A stretch of 64,000 nucleotides of DNA from Cobetia sp. L2A1 (GTDB lineage: Bacteria; Pseudomonadota; Gammaproteobacteria; Pseudomonadales; Halomonadaceae), in NCBI RefSeq assembly GCF_009796845.1, contig NZ_CP047025.1:2294001-2358000 (forward strand), in the 5' to 3' direction. Position numbers and translations under genes: made by a program. The notes under the pieces were generated by a model. It was given only the letters and a program-made list of their open reading frames with translations, was not told the origin of the DNA and made no database searches. How positions within the stretch are numbered: position 1 is the stretch's first letter; the number at the start of each line of letters is the position of its first letter. Positions 35,078 to 42,810 of this stretch are shown piece by piece.

Positions 35078-36106
35078 TCAGTCAACGCTCTCGGTGGAGC
35101 CACGCTGAATGATATGGCACGGCATGATGACACGAGTGGGGGGCAAGATACCGCGCTTGATGCGGGCGAAAAGCAATGACACCGTCTTGTCGACCATTTC
35201 ACTGAATGGCTGGCAGATGGTCGTCAGGTCGTAGGACTTGCTCGACGCAAACCGGATATCGTCGACACCCACGATACCGACTTCTTGCGGGATTCTATGA
35301 GAAAACTCATGACGAATGGCATCCATGCCACCACAGGCCATGATGTCATCGAAAAAGAAGATACCGTCGGGAATGATGTCTACATCGGTAAGCAGATCAC
35401 AGGTGGCCTCATAACCGGCATCGTAACTGTGACGATGACCTTCTCCCACCCCATAGGAGTGTAATCCACGCCGTTCAAGCTGTTCGATAAAGCCACGCTT
35501 TCTATCCAGCGTAGCCTGCTCCTTGGTGGAGGCACCCACGTAGGCAAGGCGACGATAACCATGATCGATAAGATGATCAGCTGCCATCCGGCCGATTTCG
35601 ACATCGTCACAGGTCACCACAGAAGCTCCTGAATCCTCACCGTCGCGGCCAAAGATGGCGACCGGCGTATTCTGCTGGGCACAGGCCTCGACCAGTTCCG
35701 GAGGCAAGGAGGCCGACGTGACGATCAATGCATCAACGTGATACTCCATCACCAATGACACGGCCTCCGAGATACTTTTCTCGGTATTCACATTGATCAG
35801 TAACGTATGGCAATTGTGTCGTTGGATGGCGGCGGAAAATTCACTGAGAATGGCCAGATACACGGGATTTTCAAAGTTGGTCACGAGGATCCCGATCAGG
35901 CTTGATTGCGACTTGATGCCGCGTGCCAGACGATTGGGCTTGTAGCCCAGGCGCTCCGCCACCGCCAGAATACGACTGCGCATTTCGGGAGAGCTGCTGC
36001 CTTCAGGATTCATGGCACGTGATACCGCTGCAATCGAGACATTGGCCTCTTTGGCCACATCCGTGATCGTGACGCGCTTTGAAGATGATGGGTCCTGCTT
36101 GCTCAT
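35078..36106 (-). CDS. LacI/GalR-family transcriptional regulator
   Basis: A 342-residue regulator with an N-terminal LacI helix-turn-helix (VTITDVAKEANVSIAAVSRA) and hinge (AERLGYKPNRLARG) followed by a periplasmic-binding-protein-like effector domain (SSLIGILVTNFENPVYLAIL, then VPDGIFFFDDIMA-like and EVGIVGVDDIRFASS). ATG 36106 has GGGAGAG 5 bases upstream. Its two likely operators, at 28541 and 34698, precede the second iolD operon and the sugar-acid operon, so it probably controls both. The inducer is unknown. Confidence 0.88.
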   Translation of the reverse strand: MSKQDPSSSKRVTITDVAKEANVSIAAVSRAMNPEGSSSPEMRSRILAVAERLGYKPNRLARGIKSQSSLIGILVTNFENPVYLAILSEFSAAIQRHNCHTLLINVNTEKSISEAVSLVMEYHVDALIVTSASLPPELVEACAQQNTPVAIFGRDGEDSGASVVTCDDVEIGRMAADHLIDHGYRRLAYVGASTKEQATLDRKRGFIEQLERRGLHSYGVGEGHRHSYDAGYEATCDLLTDVDIIPDGIFFFDDIMACGGMDAIRHEFSHRIPQEVGIVGVDDIRFASSKSYDLTTICQPFSEMVDKTVSLLFARIKRGILPPTRVIMPCHIIQRGSTESVD

Positions 36107-36434
36107 GCTCTCTCCCTGCCCCGTGTCGATATCGCGTCCAAAAGGAATACCAAAATACGTGGATTGCGCATCATTGCCCGATGCCCGCGCCACGATAATG
36201 AAGGAAATCTTCCAAGGGAATAGCGGCTGTCAGCCAAATAGACTGGTATTAGAACGCTCGTTTATCTTAACGCGCCAGAGAATGAGAATGAATATGAAAG
36301 TCGATTTCTCTCACGCGCACAGGTCGTTGGGGCAACAGGTGAATCATCGCTCTGCGTCAATCCGCTTCAAGACGTTAAGGGTTACACCACATCGTTGTCA
36401 CCGAGGACAGGCAGGCTGACGGAACTGACACCCA
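36107..36434. other. Intergenic region upstream of the LacI gene
   Basis: About 330 bases without a supported gene. It must contain the LacI-gene promoter near 36110-36270, where the DNA is AT-richer. I found no copy of the TTGAAA-N4-TTTCAA operator here, so autoregulation is not indicated. Confidence 0.4.
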
Positions 36435-36435
36435 C

Positions 36436-36458
36436 AAAAAAGCCCGCCAGGGGCGGGC
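36436..36458 (-). terminator. Intrinsic terminator (minus strand) of the first small-protein locus
   Basis: On the minus strand GCCCGCC (36458-36452, read as complement) and GGCGGGC flank a 3-base loop and are followed by six T residues. It is nearly identical to the terminator at 47907-47929. The stem differs by a paired change (CG to TA) that keeps pairing. Confidence 0.85.
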
Positions 36459-36546
36459 TGCGAATGCCTGGACAAGACATTCAGGACAGGTAAAGCATTT
36501 GAGCAAGAGGTCTGTTGATCAGCCAGAATGCTTGCTCAAGTGCTTT
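36436..36546 (-). ncRNA. Structured 3' element or small RNA, copy A
   Basis: Downstream of the small secreted-protein gene on the minus strand. A 16-bp hairpin (arms 36531-36546 and 36492-36507, one mismatch) is followed by CCTGTCCTGAATGTC and then the terminator. The same order, spacing and sequence recur at 47907-48040. It may be a conserved 3' untranslated structure or an RNA released from the transcript. No known RNA family was recognised. Confidence 0.4.
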
Positions 36547-36700
36547 AGCAATATTCTAGCGCGATGCCTGACAACTGACCGTCCAAAGGTTCAACGTCGG
36601 TCAGCATTTCATCAAGTGCTACTCGTGTTTCATCAATCAATGGCATATCAACACTCTGCTATTTTTCATGCTGACGTATCACATCATTACAGCACGGGAT

Positions 36701-37033
36701 TCAAACGCGCTCATTGATCGATTGCTCTACACGAGTCGCGGCGACGCTCTTGCCAGCATCATTCTGGTATTCAGAATGCTGTGAGACGACGCTACGATTC
36801 TGACCTTCAAGTTCTGCACTGATGGATTGTTGCAGACGGCCCGCGGCAACGCTCATACCGGTATCTGCAAATGTCTCCTGGGAAACGCCAGCCTGCTGTG
36901 CGACGCCCTCATTCAAGGACTGGCTGAGAGACTGTTGCACGCGCTGTGCTGCAGGGCTGTCGTCGGCGGCCAACGCCGCGGTACTGAAGGCTGTGAGTGC
37001 TGCAACGGCAAAGAGTGCCTTGATGGTTTTCAT
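36701..37033 (-). CDS. Small secreted protein, paralogue 1 of 5 (family not recognised)
   Basis: A 110-residue protein with a clear Sec signal peptide (KTIKALFAVAALTAFSTAALA, cleaved before ADDSPAA). The mature part has three blocks shared by all five paralogues: (A)AQRVQQSLSQ near the start, TFADTGMSVAAGRLQQSIS in the middle, and NDAGKSVAATRVEQSIN at the end. Each block has alternating small residues and a conserved R-V/L-Q that suggests repeated short helices. No Cys, no membrane anchor. I took ATG 37033 over an upstream TTG. The locus ends in a structured element and terminator. Function unknown; the predicted location is the periplasm or outside the cell. Confidence 0.8.
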   Translation of the reverse strand: MKTIKALFAVAALTAFSTAALAADDSPAAQRVQQSLSQSLNEGVAQQAGVSQETFADTGMSVAAGRLQQSISAELEGQNRSVVSQHSEYQNDAGKSVAATRVEQSINERV

Positions 37034-37105
37034 GTTCAATCACCTCAATCATATCGATGTGTTATCGCGGACAAGTCATTCAATTCAGCGAGAAGCTACC
37101 CGTCA

Positions 37106-37447
37106 TCAGACGGTGGCATCGCTCAGAGCATTCTGGACACGGGTGGCAGACACGCTCTTGCCGGCATCATTCAGGTGTTCCTGCTGCTGTGAAGCGACGG
37201 TGCGACTCTGGCCCTGCAGCTCGGCGCTGATGGACTTCTGGAGACGGCCTGCAGCAACGCTCATGCCAGTGTCAGCGAAAGTTGCCTGTACCGTGGGAGT
37301 CTGCTGGACAGATCCTTGGCTCAACGGCTGGCTAAGCGACTGCTGAATGCGCAATGCAGCAGCACTATCATCAGCGGCAAAGGTGGCAGTGCTGACGGTA
37401 GCCAAGGCAACGGTTGCGATCAGTGTCTTGAGGTTCAGAGTTTTCAT
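37106..37447 (-). CDS. Small secreted protein, paralogue 2 of 5 (family not recognised)
   Basis: A 113-residue protein with signal peptide LKTLIATVALATVSTATFA before ADDSAAA. It has the shared blocks LRIQQSLSQPLSQG, TFADTGMSVAAGRLQKSIS and NDAGKSVSATRVQNALSD. Its leader and second block are closest to paralogue 5 at 49104 (both begin MKTLNLKTLI). It lies directly upstream of paralogue 1, in the same direction. ATG 37447 fits the leader; the frame continues upstream without support. A 32-bp element about 97 bases upstream is also found upstream of paralogue 5. Confidence 0.8.
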   Translation of the reverse strand: MKTLNLKTLIATVALATVSTATFAADDSAAALRIQQSLSQPLSQGSVQQTPTVQATFADTGMSVAAGRLQKSISAELQGQSRTVASQQQEHLNDAGKSVSATRVQNALSDATV

Positions 37448-37543
37448 GGTGTGATTCCTGTGCTGTCCCGGGCATTGATGCCCTTGTTTTGATGAGGCTG
37501 TGTTGTCTGCCTCGTGAGGTGTGTCGCCCCAGAAATAATACTC

Positions 37544-37575
37544 TTGAACAATTCTTGTATTATTTCTGTACAACC
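37544..37575. repeat. Shared 32-bp upstream element, copy 1
   Basis: Starts TTGAA, has GTAT.ATT in the middle and ends GTACAACC. The same length and pattern occur at 49667-49698, with about 21 of 32 positions identical. It is upstream of paralogue 2 on the minus strand and may be an operator or promoter element. Confidence 0.45.
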
Positions 37576-37868
37576 GAGCAGGCGCAGTCATGCTGTTATC
37601 ACGCTGCCAATCGGAGAATGATGCCAGCCGATCACTACTGCCTGTTCATGTCCCTGACCATCCAACCTTCTAGGTCGGACTCATACGATCTATCTGATGC
37701 AATCTTTCTACTGCCAGAGCCACCGAGTATCGCGTGGTGCATCTCTGTCGTTCTTGATGATTAATACGCTGACTGCCACCTCTTGGATGCGGTTGAGGCG
37801 AAAGATTTTGAAATAAATCTTGTGGGCACCGCTGCATCGCGAGTGTTCGTCCAGGAAAGTCTCATGCC

Positions 37869-37904
37869 AGAAAGCCCGAGAGACAGGTGTCTTTCGGGCT
37901 TTCT
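37869..37904 (-). terminator. Hairpin terminator downstream of the HD-oxygenase gene
   Basis: AGAAAGCCCGA (37869-37879) pairs perfectly with TCGGGCTTTCT (37894-37904), with further pairing inside. It lies 140 bases after the tmpB-like stop on the minus strand and probably ends the tmpA-tmpB message. Confidence 0.65.
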
Positions 37905-38045
37905 GATGACAGGCAATGACGAGAAGAGATCGGCAATTTCAAAGAGGTGGCATCACTCGGTATCAGCGACACTTGCGCATCATGCACTCCATCATGGCAA
38001 CCACCTCCTGGCAGCGTTCACCATCAAGCGCAGTCATCCCGCCCG

Positions 38046-38621
38046 TCATCCAGCCGCCAGCACCCAGCGCTCGAGCATCGGCTTGTAATAGGCGAAATCC
38101 GGGGTTTGCATGGCCGCGACCTTGGCGGCGTCGTCCAATCGACGCACCGTGAGGATCGCCTCAAGCTGAGTCTGTCGGGCAAAGGCCTGCACTTCCTGCT
38201 CATTCATTGCACCGCCCTGCAGCGCCAGACTGTCCAATGAGGCCTGCGACAGGCAGGCGCGATAGCGGGGTTCCACTGCGACCAGATAACGCTTGGCCGC
38301 CACGTGCTGGCGAACCGGCTCGACGATCTCGGCCGGATAGTAGTGCGCCAGCCAGTCGGCACCACTGACCTGATGGCGATTGTCCTGGCCATTCATCAAG
38401 ACTTCCGGTGGCAGTGCATTGGCATAATGTCCTACGTCATGCAGCAAGGCTGCCAGAATCACCGACTCCCCTTCCCCCTGCTGCTCAGCAAGGTGCGCCG
38501 CCTGCAACATGTGCTCGGCCATGGTCACCTCCTCCCCCAGGTAGGAGTCCGCACCATGCAGCGCGAAGATCTCTTCAATCAACATCACGATACTTTCTGC
38601 GCTGGTGGGCTGAATCATCAT
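38046..38621 (-). CDS. tmpB: HD-domain mixed-valent diiron oxygenase, TmpB/PhnZ-like
   Basis: A 191-residue HD-fold protein of the PhnZ/TmpB group, oxygenases that cleave the C-P bond of alpha-hydroxyphosphonates to phosphate and a carboxylate. The diiron ligands line up with PhnZ: Y27 and E30 (SYLGEE), H37, H61-D62 (LLHDVGH), H83, H106 and D163 or D164. Tyr and Glu spaced as in PhnZ support the oxygenase rather than a plain phosphohydrolase. It overlaps the stop of the dioxygenase gene by 4 bases. Because that partner is GBBH-like and not PhnY-like, the natural substrate is probably a trimethylated aminoethylphosphonate. Substrate is inferred. Confidence 0.82.
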   Translation of the reverse strand: MMIQPTSAESIVMLIEEIFALHGADSYLGEEVTMAEHMLQAAHLAEQQGEGESVILAALLHDVGHYANALPPEVLMNGQDNRHQVSGADWLAHYYPAEIVEPVRQHVAAKRYLVAVEPRYRACLSQASLDSLALQGGAMNEQEVQAFARQTQLEAILTVRRLDDAAKVAAMQTPDFAYYKPMLERWVLAAG

Positions 38622-39715
38622 CGGGCGTTCTCCAGCAGGTTGAGGGTGGAATACAGGCTATCAAGATCGGCGTAGGCGCCCTGCAGGTGACGATTGCCAC
38701 CCGCCATGAAGGCAGTACGCGCATGCATCACGCGGCTATTGTCGAACAGCAGACAATCTCCTGGCGCCAGGCGCAGTCGTATGGCCTGCTCCGGCTGATC
38801 GATCACGCGTGCCCAGTCGTGATAGGCACGATAGAAGGTACGTTGCTCCTCAAGCGGCAGTGGCAGCGAGGCAATCGAGCGATTGTTGTAGCGCACCTGG
38901 CGGATGTTGCCCGTGTGGTCGGTCTCGATGAACGGCACCCAGCTTCTGAGATCAGCATGTCCCGCATCATGGAAACGGAATGGCACCCGCGTACGTGTCA
39001 GCAGCGCGAAACTCTCGGGCGCCAGTTCGCGCAGGCGCTCGGCGGCAGCGAAGCCATCCACCAGCAGGGTCTGGCCGCCTTCCACCTCGTTGCTCAGACA
39101 ATGCAGCAGCTGAATGCTCGGCGCCGGATCACGATAAGGGTTGTCGGTATGCGCCCCGAGCCCGAGATTGCTGAAGGCGAGATTGCTGGGCGAGACCTCA
39201 GTACGCACATCGAACAGCTTGCCGTAATTGGTTTCGCGCACATAACCAAACTGGTCGATCACCTCGAGCACCTTGCCCTGCTCGACAGGCACGCCGCGCA
39301 GGCACACCACACCACTGTCGCGGACACAGGCCAGCGCCTTGCCACGCACATCTCGCTCAGCGGTGAAATTGGCCCACTCGACATGGGCGACCGTGTACTC
39401 ACTCCCCTGCCAGAGCATCTTGTGTGCACTGCTGCGCTCATCGGGGAAGCCGACGCTCAGGGCAGCCAGCTCCACGATTGCATAGCGAATCTCGCGAGCA
39501 TTGCTCAGTGTCACTCGCAGGATGTCACCTGCCTCAAGCGTCGCCTCGCTGATGGCGGCGTCCCAGTCGAGATCCAGCACGCTGTCCAGACGCTGGCCAT
39601 TGGCATGGCGACGGGCGGGATCATGGTCTTGCAGCCACAGCACATGCTGGGAAAGGGTCTGACCATCATCCAGAGTCAGGTGAAGCTGTTCGGCGTCAAA
39701 CGCGAGGCGAGGCAT
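38618..39715 (-). CDS. tmpA: Gamma-butyrobetaine-hydroxylase-like 2-oxoglutarate dioxygenase, TmpA-like
   Basis: A 365-residue protein with an N-terminal DUF971-like domain (residues 1-90, ending EIRYAIVELAALSVG) and a TauD/TfdA-fold catalytic domain. Fe(II) ligands are in LGAHTDNPYRD (His-x-Asp) and the distal SRVMHARTAF, and the 2-oxoglutarate Arg in GGNRHLQGAY. This two-domain arrangement is that of gamma-butyrobetaine hydroxylase and TmpA, which hydroxylates 2-trimethylaminoethylphosphonate for TmpB. AGGA lies about 9 bases before ATG 39715. It is divergent from a LysR gene. Carnitine biosynthesis is an alternative but does not explain the PhnZ-like partner. Confidence 0.82.
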   Translation of the reverse strand: MPRLAFDAEQLHLTLDDGQTLSQHVLWLQDHDPARRHANGQRLDSVLDLDWDAAISEATLEAGDILRVTLSNAREIRYAIVELAALSVGFPDERSSAHKMLWQGSEYTVAHVEWANFTAERDVRGKALACVRDSGVVCLRGVPVEQGKVLEVIDQFGYVRETNYGKLFDVRTEVSPSNLAFSNLGLGAHTDNPYRDPAPSIQLLHCLSNEVEGGQTLLVDGFAAAERLRELAPESFALLTRTRVPFRFHDAGHADLRSWVPFIETDHTGNIRQVRYNNRSIASLPLPLEEQRTFYRAYHDWARVIDQPEQAIRLRLAPGDCLLFDNSRVMHARTAFMAGGNRHLQGAYADLDSLYSTLNLLENAR

Positions 39716-40024
39716 GCAGAGTCTTCCTGTCTGTCGAGTGCGATCACAAGCCGCAAGGCACGGCATGACGAACGGGCATGGCGAACGCTCATGTCAAACG
39801 AGCGATCCTCCAGTGAATGCACGTCATGCTAGTGAACGCAGACAAGTGGCCATAGCGAGACTTTCTGACGGCGAGCCTTAGTTTTTATGCGAGCAGATTG
39901 TCATGCCATCGTCATGCACGGCTGCAAGAATGAGCGCCCGGCCGCATCGGCGGCAGGATCTGCAGTCATGGCTTCAGCACCAGCCGCTGATGCGGCGACT
40001 GGCTCAGTCCTGCTGGAGTTCTGT
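39716..40024. promoter_or_regulatory. Divergent control region of the tmp genes and LysR regulator
   Basis: A gap of about 310 bases between tmpA (minus) and the LysR gene (plus). It contains a 34-bp motif (39858-39891) that recurs upstream of the transport operon at 41030-41063. Frames crossing it have no ribosome site. Confidence 0.6.
39858..39891 (+). promoter_or_regulatory. Shared 34-bp motif, copy 1 (probable LysR site)
   Basis: AGAnTTTCT, then AGCC, then AGTTTTT and a GCG end. The copy at 41030-41063 matches at about 22 of 34 positions with no gaps. Both lie at promoters of the phosphonate cluster. Confidence 0.55.
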
Positions 40025-41005
40025 ATGTCGCGTCCTGCCTATCATCCTTCGCAGCGCCTCTCTCAGCGCCTGCCCCTCTTCAATGCCCTGACCGCCTTCG
40101 AGGCCACCGCGCGCCTCGGCAGCCTGACCCGCGCCGCCGCCGAGCTGTGCATTACCCAGGGCGCCGTCAGTCAGCGCGTCAAACTGCTGGAAGACTTCCT
40201 CGCTGTCAGTCTGTTCGTGCGGCGTGGCAATCGCATCGAGCTGACCGATGAGGCGCATGCCTATCTGCCGCTGGTCAGTGGCGTGTTCGAGACCCTCAAG
40301 CGCGGCACCGCCTCCCTCTTCCAGCACGATGAGCAGCAGAGCCTGACGCTGCGCTCCAATCATAGCTTCGTCGAATATTGGCTGATCCCCAGACTCAAGG
40401 ACTTCCAGCGCCTGCATCCGAACATCCAGATCACGGTACTGCCGCACAACCAGATACTCCCGGACGAGCAGCCCGACGTCGATATCGAGATCATCAATGG
40501 CTACGGCGGCTGGTGCGGGCGCGAGTACGAGAAGCTGGCCGATGAGCAGTGGGTGGTAGTAGCCAGTCCGGCCTTCCTCCACCCCTCCCTCGCCCCCATC
40601 GCTTCCCCTTCAACCCCACTCGACGAGCTGGCCCGCGCGCCCAGAATCGAGTGCATCGGCTACCGCGAAAGCTGGCTGGACTGGTTCCGGCTGCAGAAGT
40701 TTCGCGGCCACGTCGCCCCTGCCGGCCTGCAATTCGGCAATGCCAGTCTCGCGATTGCCGCTGCGGTCGAGGGGCACGGCTTCCTGCTCGTCCGCCAGTC
40801 CTTCGTGATGGACCTTATCAAGGGCGGGCGCCTGCAACTGGTGCACGCCTTCCGCATGCCCAGTGCCAGCAACCAGTACCTGCTGGTGTCTCCGGAGCGT
40901 CGACATGCCCCGGCCGTCAACGATTTCTGCGCCTGGTTGCGCAGCACCATGCACACCACTCAGGCCAATCCTGCCGGCATCGAGATGCCTCCCCAGCCCC
41001 GCTAG
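40025..41005 (+). CDS. LysR-family transcriptional regulator of the phosphonate cluster
   Basis: A 326-residue LysR regulator (GcvA/AmpR-like group). The helix-turn-helix is LPLFNALTAFEATARLGS followed by LTRAAAELCITQGAVSQRVK, and the effector-binding domain covers about residues 95-300 (TLRSNHSFVEYWLIPRLKDF opens it). GGAG lies 6 bases before ATG 40025; the frame extends about 46 codons upstream without support. It is divergent from tmpA and upstream of the ABC transport operon, so it probably activates both through the repeated 34-bp motif. Confidence 0.85.
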   Translation: MSRPAYHPSQRLSQRLPLFNALTAFEATARLGSLTRAAAELCITQGAVSQRVKLLEDFLAVSLFVRRGNRIELTDEAHAYLPLVSGVFETLKRGTASLFQHDEQQSLTLRSNHSFVEYWLIPRLKDFQRLHPNIQITVLPHNQILPDEQPDVDIEIINGYGGWCGREYEKLADEQWVVVASPAFLHPSLAPIASPSTPLDELARAPRIECIGYRESWLDWFRLQKFRGHVAPAGLQFGNASLAIAAAVEGHGFLLVRQSFVMDLIKGGRLQLVHAFRMPSASNQYLLVSPERRHAPAVNDFCAWLRSTMHTTQANPAGIEMPPQPR

Positions 41006-41310
41006 TACGGGGAGGAAGGCGCGACCCTCAGAATTTCTAAGGTACAGCCGCAGTTTTTGTCGCGGCCAGCGGCAGGCATCTGTCACGGAAACGTCATCAT
41101 CTGCGCCAAAGATGACGCCTCAAGACGACAGCGCTGACGCAGACCGACCGCCCCGGCGAGCTGCGCTACGCCCAATTTATCGGCCTAGCTGTCGGCCTGA
41201 GCCAGTTCGCTGTCCCTGGCTCAGCTTGCTATCCCTGACTCGGTTTTTCCTGAACCTGTTTGCTGTCCCTGACCACCGTGCCTGACCACTGCCCTTGCCT
41301 GGAGCCTGAC
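41006..41310. promoter_or_regulatory. Control region upstream of the transport operon
   Basis: Contains the second copy of the 34-bp motif (41030-41063) just after the LysR stop. Nearer the binding-protein gene, three imperfect repeats of a GCTGTCCCTGAC-like unit occur at about 41205, 41224 and 41258. No gene is supported. Confidence 0.55.
41030..41063 (+). promoter_or_regulatory. Shared 34-bp motif, copy 2 (probable LysR site)
   Basis: AGAATTTCT, then AGCC, then AGTTTTT and a CGC end, gap-free match to 39858-39891. It lies 248 bases before the binding-protein start. Confidence 0.55.
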
Positions 41311-42810
41311 ATGAAGAAGCCCTTGATCGCCGCCATCGGGCTTGCCGCCTTCGCCCAACTGGCCGTCCCCCAGCTGGCCCATGCCGAGACACTACGGACC
41401 CCGCACTGGGTCGAGTTCAGTGGCAAGGAGTCACTGGACCCCATCTCCCCGACGCGTTTCTACTCGGCCAACCAGCTGATCTACAGCCGCCTGGTACGTC
41501 AGGGCAGCAAGGGCGAGCCGGTGTCGGATCTGGCCTCCGAGTGGCAGGCCAATCCCGCTGCCGATGAGTGGACTTTCACGCTGCGTGACGGGGTCAGCTT
41601 CCACAACGGCAAGGCGTTGAGCACTGATGACGTCATCTACAGCTTTACTCGTCTGCTCGACCCCGAGCGCGATGCCCCGGCGCGTGCGGCACTGTCGATC
41701 ATCCAGGAAGTCAGCGTCAATGAGGCCGGCCAGATCGTGTTCCGCCTTAGCCAGTCCCATGCTGACCTGCCGATTCTGCTGATGGATTACCGCGCCAAGA
41801 TCGTGCCGGTCGGCTTTGATGATGACACCTCACTGCAAGGCATCGGCACCGGCCCCTTCAAGCTGGTCGAATTCGATCCGCAGGGCACCACCACATTCGA
41901 GGCCTTCGCTGACTACTGGGAAGGCGCACCGAAGCTGGATGGCATGGACCTGATCGGCATCCCCGATGACAACGCCCGCACCCAGGCATTGCTGGCCGGC
42001 CAGATTGACTGGTCGGGCTGGAACGGCGTCAACGCCCAGCAGCTGCGTCTGTTCTCCAGCAACCCGGCCTATCACTATGATTCCATCGCCACCGGCGACT
42101 GGCGTGGCATGGTGTTCCGCGCGGACGACGAGGTCTTCCAGGATGTGCGCGTGCGTCGCGCACTGCGTCTGGTGGCCGACCGTGAAGAGATGGTCAACCT
42201 GCTGTTCGGCAAGGGCGGCGCCACCATCACCTGTGACAATCCGGTCTGGAACGGTGATCAGTACAAGCTGGCGCAGCAATGCCCGCAGGACCTGGACACC
42301 GCACGCAGCTTGCTGAACGAAGCGGGCTATGCCGATGGGCTGGAAATCGACGTCTATACCAGCGGTGTCGACAACTACTTCCGCCCGATGACGGAGCTCT
42401 ATCAGCGTCAGGCAGCCGAGGCTGGCATCACCGTCAACGTGCACAACGTGCCCGCCGCGGATTACTGGAACACCGCCTGGATGAAGAAGCCGGCCTTCAC
42501 CACGGCCTGGGGCCAGCGTCCCACCGATCAGGTACTCAACGAAATCTTCCAGAGCGAGGCCAACTGGAACGAGTCAGCCTACAAGAACCCCGAATTCGAT
42601 GCTCTGCTCGCCAAGGCACGTGCCACCCTGGATGACGCGGCACGCACCGAGCTCTATCACCAGGCCCAGGCGATGCTGACCGAGACCGGCGCGACGCTGA
42701 TTCCCTTCCACCTCAACAACAATCGCGTTATGAAGCGTGAAGTGCATATTCCGGCGGTCGAACACTTCGCGATTCGCTGGCACCTGGTCGACAAGCAGGG
42801 AGAGAGCTGA
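41311..42810 (+). CDS. ABC transporter substrate-binding protein (family 5, DppA/OppA type)
   Basis: A 499-residue periplasmic binding protein. The leader KKPLIAAIGLAAFAQLAVPQ is followed by LAHAETLRTP (cleavage after AHA, about residue 28). The family 5 pattern includes YSRLVRQGSKGEPVSDLASE, WTFTLRDGVSFHNGKALSTD and VRRALRLVADREEMVNLLFG. GGAG lies 6 bases before ATG 41311. The stop overlaps the hydrolase start (TGATG). This family binds peptides, opines, nickel or glycosides. In the present operon the ligand may be a phosphonate or phosphodiester of a choline-like compound, which is inference. Confidence 0.87.
   Translation: MKKPLIAAIGLAAFAQLAVPQLAHAETLRTPHWVEFSGKESLDPISPTRFYSANQLIYSRLVRQGSKGEPVSDLASEWQANPAADEWTFTLRDGVSFHNGKALSTDDVIYSFTRLLDPERDAPARAALSIIQEVSVNEAGQIVFRLSQSHADLPILLMDYRAKIVPVGFDDDTSLQGIGTGPFKLVEFDPQGTTTFEAFADYWEGAPKLDGMDLIGIPDDNARTQALLAGQIDWSGWNGVNAQQLRLFSSNPAYHYDSIATGDWRGMVFRADDEVFQDVRVRRALRLVADREEMVNLLFGKGGATITCDNPVWNGDQYKLAQQCPQDLDTARSLLNEAGYADGLEIDVYTSGVDNYFRPMTELYQRQAAEAGITVNVHNVPAADYWNTAWMKKPAFTTAWGQRPTDQVLNEIFQSEANWNESAYKNPEFDALLAKARATLDDAARTELYHQAQAMLTETGATLIPFHLNNNRVMKREVHIPAVEHFAIRWHLVDKQGES

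Larger units (their letters stand above)
37448..38045. other. Upstream region of paralogue 2, with a repeated element and a terminator
   Basis: About 600 bases with no supported gene. It contains a 32-bp element (37544-37575) also present at 49667-49698, a stretch near 37770-37825 (TAATACGC, then TGGATGCGGT) that has a counterpart near 49860-49915, and a terminator at 37869-37904. The resemblance to the region before paralogue 5 indicates a duplication that included upstream DNA. Confidence 0.55.

Noticed and set aside
38408..39832. 474-codon open frame on the plus strand opposite tmpA
   Set aside because: It lies antisense to tmpA, whose motifs and ribosome site are clear. Long antisense frames are common in GC-rich DNA, and no domain or ribosome site is visible.
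41205..41274. Imperfect GCTGTCCCTGAC repeats read as a regulatory array
   Set aside because: Only three diverged copies at unequal spacing, so chance or old slippage is as likely. Noted in the intergenic entry only.
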